From Alphaproteobacteria bacterium (lineage in GTDB: Bacteria; Pseudomonadota; Alphaproteobacteria; Rhodobacterales; Rhodobacteraceae): a stretch of DNA of 64,000 nt. This document shows positions 35,999 to 45,598 of this stretch, in pieces; positions within the stretch are counted from its first letter, which is position 1, and every line of letters begins with the position of its first letter. A program made the translations under genes and the position numbers. The stretch covers positions 124,001 to 188,000 of the forward strand of contig JAUHXK010000003.1 of the NCBI GenBank assembly GCA_030427405.1, written 5' to 3'. The notes beneath the pieces were generated by a model. It was not told where the DNA came from. It did no database searches and saw only the letters and a program-made list of their open reading frames with translations.

Positions 35999-36856
35999 TC
36001 AGGTCCCGCCCGCGGTCTCGACCGGCGGGAGTTTGCCGTTGGCCCGGTGTTCTTCGGTCTTCACCTCGTCCCACAGGGCATCCATCTCGGCCAGATCACT
36101 TTGCGCGGGCGTTTTCCCGCGCGCCGCCAACCGGGCCTCGACCTGCTCAAAGCGGCGGGTGAACTTGGCATTGGTGCGGCGCAGGGCGGCCTCGGGCTCG
36201 ATCCCCAGGTGGCGGCCCAGGTTGACGATGACGAACAGCAGATCGCCGAATTCGTCCTCAAGCGCGTCGGCATCCATGCTGTCGCGCGCCTCTTCCAGTT
36301 CAGCGGCTTCTTCGGTGATCTTGGCCAGCACATGGCTGGCATCGGGCCAGTCAAAGCCGACGCGCGCGGCGCGCTTCTGCAGCTTGTGGGCGCGTAGCAG
36401 GGCGGGCAGGTTGGCGGCAACGCCGTCCAGTGCGCCTTTTTGTTCCTTGCCTGCGCGTTCGGCGGCTTTGATCGCCTCCCAATCCACGGTTTGCTGCTCG
36501 GCCGACTTGTCACGGGATTCGTCGCCAAACACATGCGGATGTCGACTGACCATCTTGTCGGACATGGTGCGCACCACGTCCTGAAAGGTGAAATGCCCAG
36601 CCTCGTCAGCCATTTGCGCGTGAAAGACCGATTGGAACAGCAGGTCGCCCAGCTCTCCTTTCAGTTCGTCCCAGGCCTTGCGCTCGATGGCGTCGGCGAC
36701 CTCATAGGCTTCTTCGATCGTGTAGGGGGCGATGGTGGCGAAATCCTGTTCGATATCCCACGGGCAGCCGGATTGCGGGTCGCGCAGGCGGCGCATGATT
36801 TCCAGCAGGCGTTCGATTCCGGCGTCCGGATCATGGATCAGCGTGTTTTCTGCCAT
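35999..36856 (-). CDS. mazG: nucleoside triphosphate pyrophosphohydrolase MazG
   Basis: A 285-residue all-alpha NTP pyrophosphatase with two MazG domains. The first has CPWDIEQDF and EEAYEVADAIE (about 30-60) with ELGDLLFQSVFHA; the second has EEAAELEEAR and EDEFGDLLFVIVNLGRHLG (about 195-230). It clears noncanonical or excess NTPs. The start MAENTLIHDPDAGIERL has AAGGGG. The frame is open far upstream across the M20 gene by chance. Divergent from the M20 gene. Confidence 0.94.
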   Translation of the reverse strand: MAENTLIHDPDAGIERLLEIMRRLRDPQSGCPWDIEQDFATIAPYTIEEAYEVADAIERKAWDELKGELGDLLFQSVFHAQMADEAGHFTFQDVVRTMSDKMVSRHPHVFGDESRDKSAEQQTVDWEAIKAAERAGKEQKGALDGVAANLPALLRAHKLQKRAARVGFDWPDASHVLAKITEEAAELEEARDSMDADALEDEFGDLLFVIVNLGRHLGIEPEAALRRTNAKFTRRFEQVEARLAARGKTPAQSDLAEMDALWDEVKTEEHRANGKLPPVETAGGT

Positions 36857-36922
36857 TGCGAAGCCCCTTTTTCCGGTGTCTGATGCAGACATCCCGCAGT
36901 CCCGATCAGGAGTCCACCCCAT

Positions 36923-38086
36923 ATGCCCGTTGTGAACAGAATTGCCGATTTCGCCGCCGACATGGCCCGGTGGCGCCAGCACCTGCATACGATCCCTGAG
37001 CTTGAGTTCGAATGTTACGAGACCGCCGCCTTTGTGGCCGAGCGTCTGCGAGAGTTCGGGGTGGATGAACTGCATGAAGGGATTGCCAAGACCGGTATGG
37101 TCGCGATCATCAACGGGCAGGGCGAAGGGCCGACCATCGGCCTGCGCGCGGATATGGACGCGTTGCCAATTACCGAGGAAACGGGTGTGGACTACGCCTC
37201 GAAGAACCCCGGCAAGATGCATGCCTGCGGTCATGACGGCCATACCACGATGCTGCTGGGGGCTGCGCGCTATCTGGCCGAGACGCGGAATTTCGCGGGC
37301 CGCGTGGCGCTGATCTTTCAACCGGCCGAGGAAGAGGGCGGCGGCGCGGGCGTGATGGTCGAAGAGGGCATCATGGAGCGGTTCGGCATCTCTCAGGTCT
37401 ATGGCATCCATAACACGCCGGGGCGGCCCGAGGGCAGTTTTCAGACCACGCCGGGGCCGATCATGGCGGCGGTCGATACGTTCGAAATTCATGTGCAGGG
37501 CGTCGGCGGTCACGGGGCAATGCCGCATGAAACCCGCGACCCGGTCATGGCGGCCTGCGGTATGGCGCAGGCTTTGCAAACCATTGTCAGCCGCAACAAT
37601 TACGCGCTGGACGACCTTGTCGTGTCGGTCACGCAGATCCATGCCGGGACCGTGAACAATGTCATCCCCGACACCGCCTATCTGAACGGCACGGTGCGCA
37701 CCTTTGACCCGGCGGTGCAACAGATGGTGCGCGAACGGATGGCGCAGATCGTCGAGGGGCAGGCGGCGTCCTACGGGGTGACGGCGCGGCTGGATTACGA
37801 GGTCGGCTATCCCGCAACGATCAACGATCCCGAAAGCACGGCCTTCGCCGCAGAGACCGCGCGCGAGGTTTCCGGGGCCGACCGGGTGACTGACCGGGCC
37901 GGGCGCGAAATGGGGGCCGAGGATTTCTCGTACATGTTGCAGGCACGGCCTGGGGCCTATCTGTTCCTGGGCCAGGGCGACGGCGCGGGGCTGCATCATC
38001 CCAAATACAACTTCAATGACGAGATCGCCCCCATCGGCGCATCCTTCTTTGCCCGGATCGTCGAAAAGGCACAGCCGGTGGGCTGA
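36923..38086 (+). CDS. M20 family amidohydrolase (hippurate hydrolase-like)
   Basis: A 387-residue M20D metallohydrolase. Metal ligands are in HACGHDGHTTMLLG (about 100-112), FQPAEEEGGGAG (about 133-143) and the late LHHPKYNFND. The dimerisation segment is at about 180-290. It hydrolyses N-acyl amino acids or related amides in the cytoplasm. First of a plus-strand set with two ureohydrolases, 40 bases before the first, which suggests nitrogen release from an amide or guanidino compound. Confidence 0.9.
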   Translation: MPVVNRIADFAADMARWRQHLHTIPELEFECYETAAFVAERLREFGVDELHEGIAKTGMVAIINGQGEGPTIGLRADMDALPITEETGVDYASKNPGKMHACGHDGHTTMLLGAARYLAETRNFAGRVALIFQPAEEEGGGAGVMVEEGIMERFGISQVYGIHNTPGRPEGSFQTTPGPIMAAVDTFEIHVQGVGGHGAMPHETRDPVMAACGMAQALQTIVSRNNYALDDLVVSVTQIHAGTVNNVIPDTAYLNGTVRTFDPAVQQMVRERMAQIVEGQAASYGVTARLDYEVGYPATINDPESTAFAAETAREVSGADRVTDRAGREMGAEDFSYMLQARPGAYLFLGQGDGAGLHHPKYNFNDEIAPIGASFFARIVEKAQPVG

Positions 38087-38126
38087 GGGCGGGCGCGACA
38101 GGATCACAAGGACCAAGACCCAAGAC

Positions 38127-39089
38127 ATGGCACTGGAAGATGCAAAGAACCAGGTGGACGAGGCATTCACCAATCCCGACCTCAAGGGGCTGTCTTACGA
38201 GAACACCTTTGGCGGGGCGACCTCGTTCCTGCGGCGGCTTTATACCAAGGACCTGAAAGGCGTTGATATTGCCGTGACCGGCGTGCCTTTTGACCAGGCG
38301 GTAACCAACCGCCCCGGCACCCGTCTTGGCCCGCGTGCTATCCGCGAGGCCAGCGCCCTGCAATCGCCCGACGCGCCCTATGGCTGGCCCTTTGACGCGC
38401 TCAGCGAACTGGCCATCATCGACTATGGGGACATGGCATATGACTATGCGAATATCCCCGCTTTCCCCGACACGCTGACCGATCATATCCGCACGATCCT
38501 GAAGGCCGACGTGGCCTCGGTCACGTTGGGGGGCGACCACTATATCAGTTTTCCGATCCTGAAAGCCTATGCCGAGAAATACGGGCCGATGTCGCTGTTG
38601 CAATTCGATGCGCATACCGACACCTGGGCCGATGACGACATGAGCCGGGTGGACCACGGAACGATGTTCTACAAGGCGGTGAAATCGGGGATTGTTGACC
38701 CCAAACGCTCGGTCCAGGTGGGTATTCGCACCCATAACGAGGATACGTTGGGCGTCAATATCATCGACGCGCGCGAGGTCTATGAATCCGGTCCGGCTGT
38801 TGTCGCGCAAAAGATCAAAGGCATTCTGGGTGATCGCCCGGTTTACCTGAGCTTCGACATTGACGGGCTGGACCCGGCCTTTGCCCCCGGCACCGGCACC
38901 CCGGTCTGGGGCGGGCTAAGCTCGATCCAGGCGCAGATCATCCTGCGCGACATTGCCGGGATCAATATCAAGGGCGGGGATGTGGTCGAGGTCTCGCCAC
39001 CCTTCGACACGTCGGGGGCAACGGCCATTGCCGGGGCCCATGTCGCAACCCAGATCATCTGCCTGTTGGGCTGGAACCGGCTGAAATAG
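38127..39089 (+). CDS. speB: agmatinase-family ureohydrolase
   Basis: A 320-residue ureohydrolase with the binuclear manganese site: GGDHYISF, FDAHTDTW and SFDIDGLDPAFAPGTGTP. The substrate-facing segment is VTGVPFDQAVTNRPGTRLGPRAIREAS. Agmatinases make putrescine and urea; guanidinobutyrase and related activities share the fold, so the exact substrate is open. The start MALEDAKNQVDEAF is chosen. A second, different ureohydrolase follows 95 bases later. Confidence 0.87.
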   Translation: MALEDAKNQVDEAFTNPDLKGLSYENTFGGATSFLRRLYTKDLKGVDIAVTGVPFDQAVTNRPGTRLGPRAIREASALQSPDAPYGWPFDALSELAIIDYGDMAYDYANIPAFPDTLTDHIRTILKADVASVTLGGDHYISFPILKAYAEKYGPMSLLQFDAHTDTWADDDMSRVDHGTMFYKAVKSGIVDPKRSVQVGIRTHNEDTLGVNIIDAREVYESGPAVVAQKIKGILGDRPVYLSFDIDGLDPAFAPGTGTPVWGGLSSIQAQIILRDIAGINIKGGDVVEVSPPFDTSGATAIAGAHVATQIICLLGWNRLK

Positions 39090-39184
39090 ACAAAACTGCC
39101 CGCGAATGTCGCGGCTTTAACCTTTGGTTAGCCATGTTTTTGCAGGGTACGCGCAGGGAATTTTGACGGGATGGGGTTCTGCAC

Positions 39185-40132
39185 ATGACCGAATTCAACC
39201 AGCCGATCGGCGGCGATGACCTGGCGCGGTTTTCCGGGCCGAACACGTTCATGCGCTTGCCTCAGGCGTCCTCGCTGGACGGGCTGGATGTGGCGGTGCT
39301 GGGTATTCCGATGGATATCGGCACCTCGTGGCGATCGGGAACGCGGTTCGGGCCCAAGCAGATCCGTGCCGAAAGCGCGATGATCCGGCCCTATAACATG
39401 GCAACGCTCGCGGCCCCGTTTGACAGCTTGCAGGTTGCTGATATCGGGGACCTGGCGATCAACACGTTTTCCCTGTCGGACAGCCTGTTGATCATCAAGG
39501 ACAGCTATGACGGCATTCTGGCCCAGGGCGTGACGCCGGTGGCGATGGGGGGTGACCATTCCATCACTCTGCCGATTCTGCGGGCGATGGCCGGAAAACA
39601 TGGCCCGGTGGCGCTGGTTCACGTCGATGCCCACGCGGACGTCAACGACGAGATGTTCGGCGAGCGCGAGACCCACGGCACCGTGTTTCGCCGCGCCTAT
39701 GAAGAAGGTCTGATCGTCGCCGACAAGACCTTCCAGATCGGTATTCGCGGGTCCGGCTATGCTGCCAGCGATTTTACCGAGGCGCAGGGCTGGGGCTTTA
39801 CCCAATTTCCCGCCTGGGACCTGTGGCAGCAGAACCTGACCGAGATCGGATCGCGCATTCGCAAGACCATCGGGGATCATCCTGTCTATGTCACCTATGA
39901 CATCGACAGTCTTGACCCGGCCTATGCGCCGGGCACGGGCACGCCTGAGATTGGCGGGCTGACCACGCCGCAGGCGCTGCAACTGATCCACGCGCTGCAG
40001 GGGATGAACGTTGTGGGATGCGACCTGGTCGAGGTGTCGCCCCCTTATGACCCTTCGGGAAACACGGCCCTGACGGCGGCAAACCTGCTGTTTGAATTGC
40101 TGTGCATCCTGCCGGGTGTAACGTCCCGGTAG
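39185..40132 (+). CDS. second agmatinase/guanidinobutyrase-type ureohydrolase
   Basis: A 315-residue ureohydrolase with MGGDHSITLPIL, HVDAHADVND and YDIDSLDPAYAPGTGTPE for the two manganese ions. It resembles the agmatinase/guanidinobutyrase branch (FSGPNTFMRLP, GIPMDIGTSWRSGTRFGPKQIR). It clearly differs from the upstream paralogue in the substrate loops, so the pair are unlikely to be a recent duplication. A six-base hairpin (CCGCGA/TCGCGG) lies in the gap before it. Confidence 0.87.
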   Translation: MTEFNQPIGGDDLARFSGPNTFMRLPQASSLDGLDVAVLGIPMDIGTSWRSGTRFGPKQIRAESAMIRPYNMATLAAPFDSLQVADIGDLAINTFSLSDSLLIIKDSYDGILAQGVTPVAMGGDHSITLPILRAMAGKHGPVALVHVDAHADVNDEMFGERETHGTVFRRAYEEGLIVADKTFQIGIRGSGYAASDFTEAQGWGFTQFPAWDLWQQNLTEIGSRIRKTIGDHPVYVTYDIDSLDPAYAPGTGTPEIGGLTTPQALQLIHALQGMNVVGCDLVEVSPPYDPSGNTALTAANLLFELLCILPGVTSR

Positions 40133-40198
40133 TCGGGTGCGGGACGCGCGGTTTTCGGGCTTTGGCCGGCTGTCCGTGGCATCCGGGTTGGGTGGGGC

Positions 40199-40603
40199 AT
40201 GAAGCTGTTTGCCGTGGTTTTCCTGGTCGGCCTACCGGTTCTTGCCGGGGTCTATGTGCGCGTGGCGCCCTCGGACCCGGCCCGCTGGCATGTCAGCCCG
40301 CAAGGCGCAACCCGGGACATGGCGACAGGGGTGGTTCGTGTGGCTGAAACCGGGCCCGACGGGCTTGAGCGGCTGGACCGGATCGCGCGCGGCGCCCCCC
40401 GCACGCATGTTCTGGCCGGGTCGGTGGATGAGGGGATGATCACCTATGTCACGCGCAGCAGGGTATTTGGGTTTCCGGACTACACGACCGCCCGGCAGGT
40501 CGGCGGCAGCCTGCACATCCATGGCCGGTTAAGATTTGGCCGCGCCGATTTCGGTGTCAACCGCGCCCGCGTCGATGGCTGGCTGAGCCGGTTGCAACCC
40601 TGA
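40199..40603 (+). CDS. DUF1499 family protein
   Basis: A 134-residue protein with an N-terminal membrane or signal helix (MKLFAVVFLVGLPVLAGVYV). DUF1499-like features include DPARWHVSP, MITYVTRSRVFGFPDYTTA and [25 protein letters not shown]. The function of the family is unknown. Its last 75 bases lie antisense within the coding sequence of the convergent secreted protein at 40529-40831. Confidence 0.78.
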   Translation: MKLFAVVFLVGLPVLAGVYVRVAPSDPARWHVSPQGATRDMATGVVRVAETGPDGLERLDRIARGAPRTHVLAGSVDEGMITYVTRSRVFGFPDYTTARQVGGSLHIHGRLRFGRADFGVNRARVDGWLSRLQP

Positions 40604-40831
40604 CGACAGGCACCCGTCCTGTACCTCGCGCCACATCGGTACGTTCAGCGACATCTGACACTGGGCCATGAACATGCGCCCGTCGACCTGCAGGCAGATC
40701 ATTTCGCCCAGTTCCACACGGGTCCCGGATTTGTCGGTGCAATAACAGTCCTGCAGCTTGCCCCCCGGTCCAATCACATCGGCCAGGCCGGGTGCGGCGC
40801 AGACTGTCAGAACAAGGATCAAACGTTTCAT
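40529..40831 (-). CDS. small secreted cysteine-containing protein
   Basis: A 100-residue protein with a signal peptide ([17 protein letters not shown], cut after LADV-type site). The mature part has five cysteines: [31 protein letters not shown] and DGCLSSG. This suggests disulfides or metal binding in the periplasm. I have seen similar proteins in related genomes without function. It overlaps the DUF1499 gene by 75 bases tail to tail; the overlap covers its Ala/Gln/Pro-rich C-terminus only. Confidence 0.75.
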   Translation of the reverse strand: MKRLILVLTVCAAPGLADVIGPGGKLQDCYCTDKSGTRVELGEMICLQVDGRMFMAQCQMSLNVPMWREVQDGCLSSGLQPAQPAIDAGAVDTEIGAAKS

Positions 40832-40893
40832 ATCGCAAGACTAGCACAAGCCGGGGCCTTGACCAAAGCCCCCGGATAAGAGACACCGCCCGG

Positions 40894-41949
40894 ATGATCC
40901 CCGAAGAACGACTTGAACAGATCACCCAGCGTTTCCAGTATCTCGAAGCCGCCATGGCCGATGGCGCTTCGGGCGGGGATATCGCCGTGCTGGCCAAGGA
41001 ATATTCCGATCTCAAACCGGTGGTCGACCAGATCACCGAGTGGCGGCATTTGGTGGCCGATCTGGCCGAGGCCCAGGCGATGTTGTCCGACCCGGACATG
41101 AAGGAACTGGCCGAAGAAGAGATCCCTGCGCTCAAATCCCGCATCCCCGAGGCTGAACACGCGCTGCAACTTGCGCTGTTGCCCAAGGACGCCGCCGATG
41201 CGCGCCCTGCCATGCTGGAGATTCGCCCTGGCACCGGCGGTGACGAGGCCGCGCTGTTCGCCGGTGATCTGCTGCGCATGTATCAGCGTTATGCGGAAAG
41301 TCGCGGCTGGCAGTTCGAAATCATCGAGGAACAGGCCTCGGATCTGGGCGGCATCAAAGAGGTCGTGGCCCATATCAAGGGCGACAACGTCTTTGCGCGG
41401 ATGAAATACGAATCCGGCGTTCACCGGGTGCAGCGTGTGCCCGAAACCGAAAGCGGCGGGCGCATCCATACCTCGGCGGCGACAGTGGCGGTTTTGCCCG
41501 AGGCCGAGGATGTCGACATCCAGATCGACGCGGGCGATATCCGCATCGACACCATGCGGTCATCGGGCGCGGGCGGTCAGCACGTCAACACCACAGACTC
41601 GGCCGTGCGGATCACGCATCTGCCGACCGGTCTTGTCGTGACCAGTTCCGAGAAATCCCAGCACCGCAACCGCGAGATCGCGATGCAGGTGTTGAAGACA
41701 AGGCTTTATGACCTTGAACGTCAACGCATCGACAGTGAACGCTCGGCGGACCGCGCCAGCCAAGTAGGCTCGGGCGACCGCTCGGAACGCATTCGGACCT
41801 ATAATTTCCCGCAAGGGCGTATGACCGATCACCGCATCAACCTGACGCTCTACAAGCTGGATCAGGTCATGCAGGGCGACCTGGATGACGTCATCGACGC
41901 CCTTACCGCCGACGACCAGGCGCGCCTGCTGGCCGAGATGGCGCAATGA
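40894..41949 (+). CDS. prfA: peptide chain release factor 1
   Basis: A 351-residue RF1 that terminates translation at UAA/UAG. The tripeptide anticodon P-x-T appears as PET in [17 protein letters not shown] (about 183-185), and the peptidyl-tRNA hydrolysis motif GGQ is in [16 protein letters not shown] (about 226-228). The stop overlaps prmC as ATGA; PrmC methylates the GGQ glutamine, so the pairing is functional. Confidence 0.96.
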   Translation: MIPEERLEQITQRFQYLEAAMADGASGGDIAVLAKEYSDLKPVVDQITEWRHLVADLAEAQAMLSDPDMKELAEEEIPALKSRIPEAEHALQLALLPKDAADARPAMLEIRPGTGGDEAALFAGDLLRMYQRYAESRGWQFEIIEEQASDLGGIKEVVAHIKGDNVFARMKYESGVHRVQRVPETESGGRIHTSAATVAVLPEAEDVDIQIDAGDIRIDTMRSSGAGGQHVNTTDSAVRITHLPTGLVVTSSEKSQHRNREIAMQVLKTRLYDLERQRIDSERSADRASQVGSGDRSERIRTYNFPQGRMTDHRINLTLYKLDQVMQGDLDDVIDALTADDQARLLAEMAQ

Positions 41950-42791
41950 ACGGCGCGCTGACCGCCGCACAGGCCATGGCGGCCGCGACGGCCCGGCTGC
42001 GGGCGGCGGGTGTTGCCGATCCGGCACGGGATGCGCGGTTGCTGCTGGCCCATGCGGCGCGGATCGAAGCCAGCCGCGTCACGCTGATCGCCCCCGAGGA
42101 CCTGCCGCCCGAAATTGCCGAACGCTATGATCATCTGATTGCGCTGCGGGCCATCCGTGTGCCCGTGTCGCACCTGCTGGGCGAGCGCGAGTTCTATGGG
42201 CGCAGGTTTCGCGTCAGCGGCGATGTTCTTGACCCGCGCCCCGAAACCGAGGCGCTGATCGAGGCGGCGCTGAGCGAGCCGTTTGATCATGTTCTGGACC
42301 TTGGCGTCGGGTCCGGCTGTATCCTGATTACCTTGCTGGCCGAGCGACGCAGCGCCTCGGGGCTGGGCGTTGACCTGAGCGAGGCGGCCTGCCTTCAGGC
42401 CAGCGCCAATGCCGTTCTGCACCAGGTTCAGGACCGTGCGGAAATCGTGCAGTCGGACTGGTTCGGCAATATTGACGGGCTTTTCGACCTGATCGTATCT
42501 AACCCGCCCTACATAGCGCGGCACGAGATGGATGCGCTCAGCCCCGAGGTCCGCGAACACGAACCGCGCATGGCGCTGACCGATGAAGGGGACGGGCTGA
42601 ACGCCTATCGCCGCATCGCGGCATCCGCACCGGATCACCTGGCGCCGGGGGGGCGTATCCTGGTCGAGATCGGCCCGACCCAGGCCCGTGACGTATGCGC
42701 GCTTTTCGATGCGGCGGGTCTGGTCAGTACGACGGTTATTCCCGATCTGGATGGCCGGGACAGGGTCGTTGGCGCCAAAATGCCGCGATAA
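41946..42791 (+). CDS. prmC: peptide chain release factor N5-glutamine methyltransferase
   Basis: A 281-residue SAM-dependent methyltransferase with a helical N-terminal domain. Then come the SAM motif [16 protein letters not shown] (about 112-127) and the NPPY catalytic motif (about 187-190) in [16 protein letters not shown]. It methylates RF1 and RF2 at the GGQ glutamine. Coupled to prfA. Confidence 0.95.
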   Translation: MNGALTAAQAMAAATARLRAAGVADPARDARLLLAHAARIEASRVTLIAPEDLPPEIAERYDHLIALRAIRVPVSHLLGEREFYGRRFRVSGDVLDPRPETEALIEAALSEPFDHVLDLGVGSGCILITLLAERRSASGLGVDLSEAACLQASANAVLHQVQDRAEIVQSDWFGNIDGLFDLIVSNPPYIARHEMDALSPEVREHEPRMALTDEGDGLNAYRRIAASAPDHLAPGGRILVEIGPTQARDVCALFDAAGLVSTTVIPDLDGRDRVVGAKMPR

Positions 42792-43030
42792 GGTCCGGGC
42801 TGAGGCCAAAAAGCGCCGCTTGATGTAAAAAAGCTGAGAAAATACGGATAAACCTCTTGTCTGCGCGGTCAGGACATGTTTACTCAGACTTAGTCGGAGA
42901 GGTTGACGCTGGTCCAGCGCGCCCCTGACGCCAAGCCCAAAAAAGTCGATGACGCGTAACGGCACAAGCTTCTGAGCGGCGCAAGGTACGGGTTGATCGA
43001 CAGCGAATGACAAGGCTGATGTAAAGTAAG

Positions 43031-43618
43031 ATGAGATCATCCAAATCCCGCTCGCGGGCCAAGAACAACCGCAATCGCCCTTCCGGCGGCAACGTCGTAA
43101 ACCGGGTCTTTGACAGTTCAGGACCCGAAGGCAAGGTGCGCGGAACACCGCAGCAGATCATTGACAAATACAACCAGCTGGCGCGGGACGCGCAGTTGGC
43201 CAATGACCGTGTGGCCGCCGAGAACTTTCAGCAGCACGCCGAACATTACCTGCGTCTTCTGAGCGAAGCGCAGCGCGAGATGGAGGCCAAGCGCGAAGAG
43301 CAGGAACGCCAGAACCGCGAGCGCCAGGCGGAACGGGACCGTGAGCGCGCCGAACGCCAGGAACGCGAAGCGGCCCGCCAGTCTGACCCTGCCGAGGCGC
43401 CACAGCCGGACGTGCTGGATTTCGGCAACGAAGCCGCCGCGCCCGGATCAGGCTTGGTCGAAACCCCTGAAAACCAGGGTGGCGAAGGTGGCGCCGAAGC
43501 AGCCGAGCCCCGCAAGGAAAAGGCACCACGTCGCCCCCGGACGCGCAAGCCCAAAGCGGCGGCGGAACCGGCCAAGTCGCCCTCGGGCGATGGTGACGCG
43601 CCCGAAGCGGCGGAATAA
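43031..43618 (+). CDS. DUF4167 protein
   Basis: A 195-residue protein. The conserved DUF4167 part is N-terminal (about 1-85): MRSSKSRSRAKNNRNRP, NRVFDSSGPEGKVRGTPQQI and NFQQHAEHYLRLL. Then comes a highly charged Arg/Glu coiled coil and a low-complexity Ala/Pro/Lys tail. Basic and likely nucleic-acid or ribosome associated, though unproven. The 239-base gap before it holds no gene that I can support. An intrinsic terminator follows. Confidence 0.82.
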   Translation: MRSSKSRSRAKNNRNRPSGGNVVNRVFDSSGPEGKVRGTPQQIIDKYNQLARDAQLANDRVAAENFQQHAEHYLRLLSEAQREMEAKREEQERQNRERQAERDRERAERQEREAARQSDPAEAPQPDVLDFGNEAAAPGSGLVETPENQGGEGGAEAAEPRKEKAPRRPRTRKPKAAAEPAKSPSGDGDAPEAAE

Positions 43619-43646
43619 CGCGGCCTTCACAGTTGAATTGAAATCA

Positions 43647-43676
43647 ACCCCGGTGCGCCTGCATCGGGGTTTTTTT
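43647..43676 (+). terminator. intrinsic terminator of the DUF4167 gene
   Basis: A 10-base stem with one G-T pair, ACCCCGGTGC/GCATCGGGGT around a GCCT loop, runs straight into seven T. It lies 28 bases after the stop. Confidence 0.9.
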
Positions 43677-43702
43677 ATGTGCTTTGCGCGCGGATCGCCC
43701 TG

Positions 43703-44548
43703 TCAGGGCGCAGGCTTGATCTCGCGGGAGAGGGCGCAGAAAGCCTCGAGCGGGATCTGCTCGGCCCGGTCGGTCGGTTTGATTCCGGCGGCGACCAGCC
43801 GGTCCTCGATGTCGGGCGCGATACCTTTGAGCGAGGCCCGAAGCATTTTTCGACGCTGGTTGAAGGCCATCGCCACGACGCGGGACAGGGTGGCGGCGTC
43901 TGCGGGAAAGCGGGGCTCTGGCAGGGCGGTCAGGTGAACCACGGCGCTGGAGACCTTGGGCGGTGGTGTAAAGGCGCCGGGCGGCAAGGACATGGCGATG
44001 CGCGCGTCCGATCTCCACTGTGCGAGAATGGCCAGCCGCCCATAGGCTTTGCTGCCGGGGCGCGCCACGATACGTTCGGCAACTTCGCGCTGGAACATCA
44101 GCGTCAGGCTTTGCCAGAAAGGCGGCCAGTCGGGTGGCGTCAGCCAACGCACCAGCAACTCGGTCCCCACGTTATAGGGCAGGTTGGCGGCGATGCGGAT
44201 CGGGGGTGTCAGATGCGTCAGCGGGTCGATTTCCAGCGCATCACCGTTGATCACCTCAAGCCGACCGGGATAGGCCTCGGCAATTTCGTTCAGGGCCGCG
44301 ATGCAGCGGTTGTCTTTCTCGACGGCCACAACGCGCCGCGCGCCCTCCGACAGCAATCCGCGTGTCAGACCGCCCGGTCCGGGGCCGATCTCGAGGACAT
44401 CGCATTCCGTCAGGTCGCCCGCCTGGCGGGCAATCTTGGCGGTCAGGTTGAGGTCCAGCAGAAAGTTCTGGCCCAGAGATTTGCGCGCCGATAGCTGATG
44501 AGTCGCTATGACCTCGCGCAGCGGGGGAAGGGTGTCGATTGCGCTCAT
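43703..44548 (-). CDS. rsmA: 16S rRNA dimethyladenosine transferase
   Basis: A 281-residue KsgA-type enzyme that dimethylates A1518 and A1519 of 16S rRNA late in 30S assembly. Markers are [18 protein letters not shown], the SAM motif [15 protein letters not shown] (about 53-67), [17 protein letters not shown] (about 118-134) and [12 protein letters not shown]. Last gene of the lptG-lptD-surA-pdxA line but separated from pdxA by 84 bases that hold a repeat copy. Confidence 0.95.
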   Translation of the reverse strand: MSAIDTLPPLREVIATHQLSARKSLGQNFLLDLNLTAKIARQAGDLTECDVLEIGPGPGGLTRGLLSEGARRVVAVEKDNRCIAALNEIAEAYPGRLEVINGDALEIDPLTHLTPPIRIAANLPYNVGTELLVRWLTPPDWPPFWQSLTLMFQREVAERIVARPGSKAYGRLAILAQWRSDARIAMSLPPGAFTPPPKVSSAVVHLTALPEPRFPADAATLSRVVAMAFNQRRKMLRASLKGIAPDIEDRLVAAGIKPTDRAEQIPLEAFCALSREIKPAP

Positions 44549-44608
44549 GACCCGGTTACCATTGCATGAGGGGCAGGGGTTGCGTAGCGGGCATTTTGCC
44601 TCCGGCGG

Positions 44609-44630
44609 GGATATTTTCAGCCAGGTGAAG
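44609..44630 (+). repeat. dispersed intergenic repeat core, copy at 44.6 kb
   Basis: A 22-base core, GGATATTTT then CAGCCAGGTGAAG, in the gap between pdxA and rsmA. It is one base different from the reverse copy at 7640-7661. A GGCGGG run precedes it, but no full hairpin. Confidence 0.75.
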
Positions 44631-44632
44631 CA

Positions 44633-45598
44633 TCAGGACGCGCGGGCCATACGGTGCGCCATCTTGAGGGCCTCGATCAGGCTGGTGGCCGAGGCCTGCC
44701 CCTGTCCGGCAATGTCCAGCGCGGTGCCGTGATCGGGTGAGGTGCGGATGAAAGGCAGGCCCAGTGTCACGTTCACGCCCCGGTCGAAATCCAGTGTCTT
44801 GATCGGGATAAGGGCCTGATCGTGGTACATGGCGATGGCCGCGTCATAGCGGGCGCGGGCCTGTGCGTGGAACATCGTATCTGCCGGGTGCGGGCCTGTC
44901 ACGGTGTGATCGGCGGGGGCCAGCGACGACAGGAAGGGGGCGATCCAGTCCAGTTCTTCAGTCCCCATTTTGCCGCCTTCGCCCGCATGCGGGTTGAGGC
45001 CGGCAACGGCCAGGCGCGGGTGGTCGATGCCGAACCGGGCCCGCAGCCCCTGGGCGGTGATTTCGATCGTTTCGCGCAGCAGATCGGGTGTCAGCGCGGT
45101 GGGAACCTGCGACAGGGCGATGTGGATCGTGGCGGGAACGACCCGCAACTGATCGCTGGCCAGCATCATCACAACGCGGTCGCATCCGGCGAGCGCCGCC
45201 AGAAACTCGGTATGGCCGGGGAAGGAAAACCCGGCCCCGTCAATCAGCGCCTTTTTGTGGATCGGGCCGGTGCACAGCGCCGAGGCGACCCCGGAGCGGA
45301 CCAGAGAGACACCCTGTTCGATGGCGTCGATCACCGACGGGGCATTGGTAGGGTCAGGGTGGCCGGGCCGGTTTGGGGCCGGAAAGGGCAGGTGCAACAC
45401 CGGCAGCGCATCGGCGCAGACGGAATGCGCCTGCGCCGGATCGTCGATGACGGCGGTCGGGACATCGTCGGGAAGGTGGGCTACGTCGCCGATATAGAAA
45501 AACGGGCAGGTGTTGCGCAGGCTCTGCCACGCCCGGGCTGCGATTTCCGGTCCGATCCCGGCCGGTTCACCGCAGCTGAGCGCGATTGGGGCTGTCAT
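44633..45598 (-). CDS. pdxA: 4-hydroxythreonine-4-phosphate dehydrogenase
   Basis: A 321-residue NAD-dependent enzyme of pyridoxal phosphate synthesis. Markers are CGEPAGIGPEIAARAW, the metal-binding His in SFPGHTEFLAAL, GLNPHAGEGGKMGTEE (about 205-220) and YHDQALIPIKTLDF. The start overlaps the surA stop by 4 bases. The surA-pdxA-rsmA order is widely conserved in proteobacteria. Confidence 0.95.
   Translation of the reverse strand: MTAPIALSCGEPAGIGPEIAARAWQSLRNTCPFFYIGDVAHLPDDVPTAVIDDPAQAHSVCADALPVLHLPFPAPNRPGHPDPTNAPSVIDAIEQGVSLVRSGVASALCTGPIHKKALIDGAGFSFPGHTEFLAALAGCDRVVMMLASDQLRVVPATIHIALSQVPTALTPDLLRETIEITAQGLRARFGIDHPRLAVAGLNPHAGEGGKMGTEELDWIAPFLSSLAPADHTVTGPHPADTMFHAQARARYDAAIAMYHDQALIPIKTLDFDRGVNVTLGLPFIRTSPDHGTALDIAGQGQASATSLIEALKMAHRMARAS

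Noticed and set aside
36857..38185. Upstream extension of the mazG frame across the M20 gene
   Set aside because: The extra ~440 residues are antisense to a clear M20 hydrolase. mazG has a good start and ribosome site at 36856.
39101..39115. Intrinsic terminator after the first ureohydrolase gene
   Set aside because: The stem is only six bases with a three-base loop, and the following sequence (CTTTAACCTTTGG) is not a T tract.
42792..43030. Small gene between prmC and the DUF4167 gene
   Set aside because: No frame has a ribosome site plus family-like content; the stretch is AT-richer and probably a promoter region.
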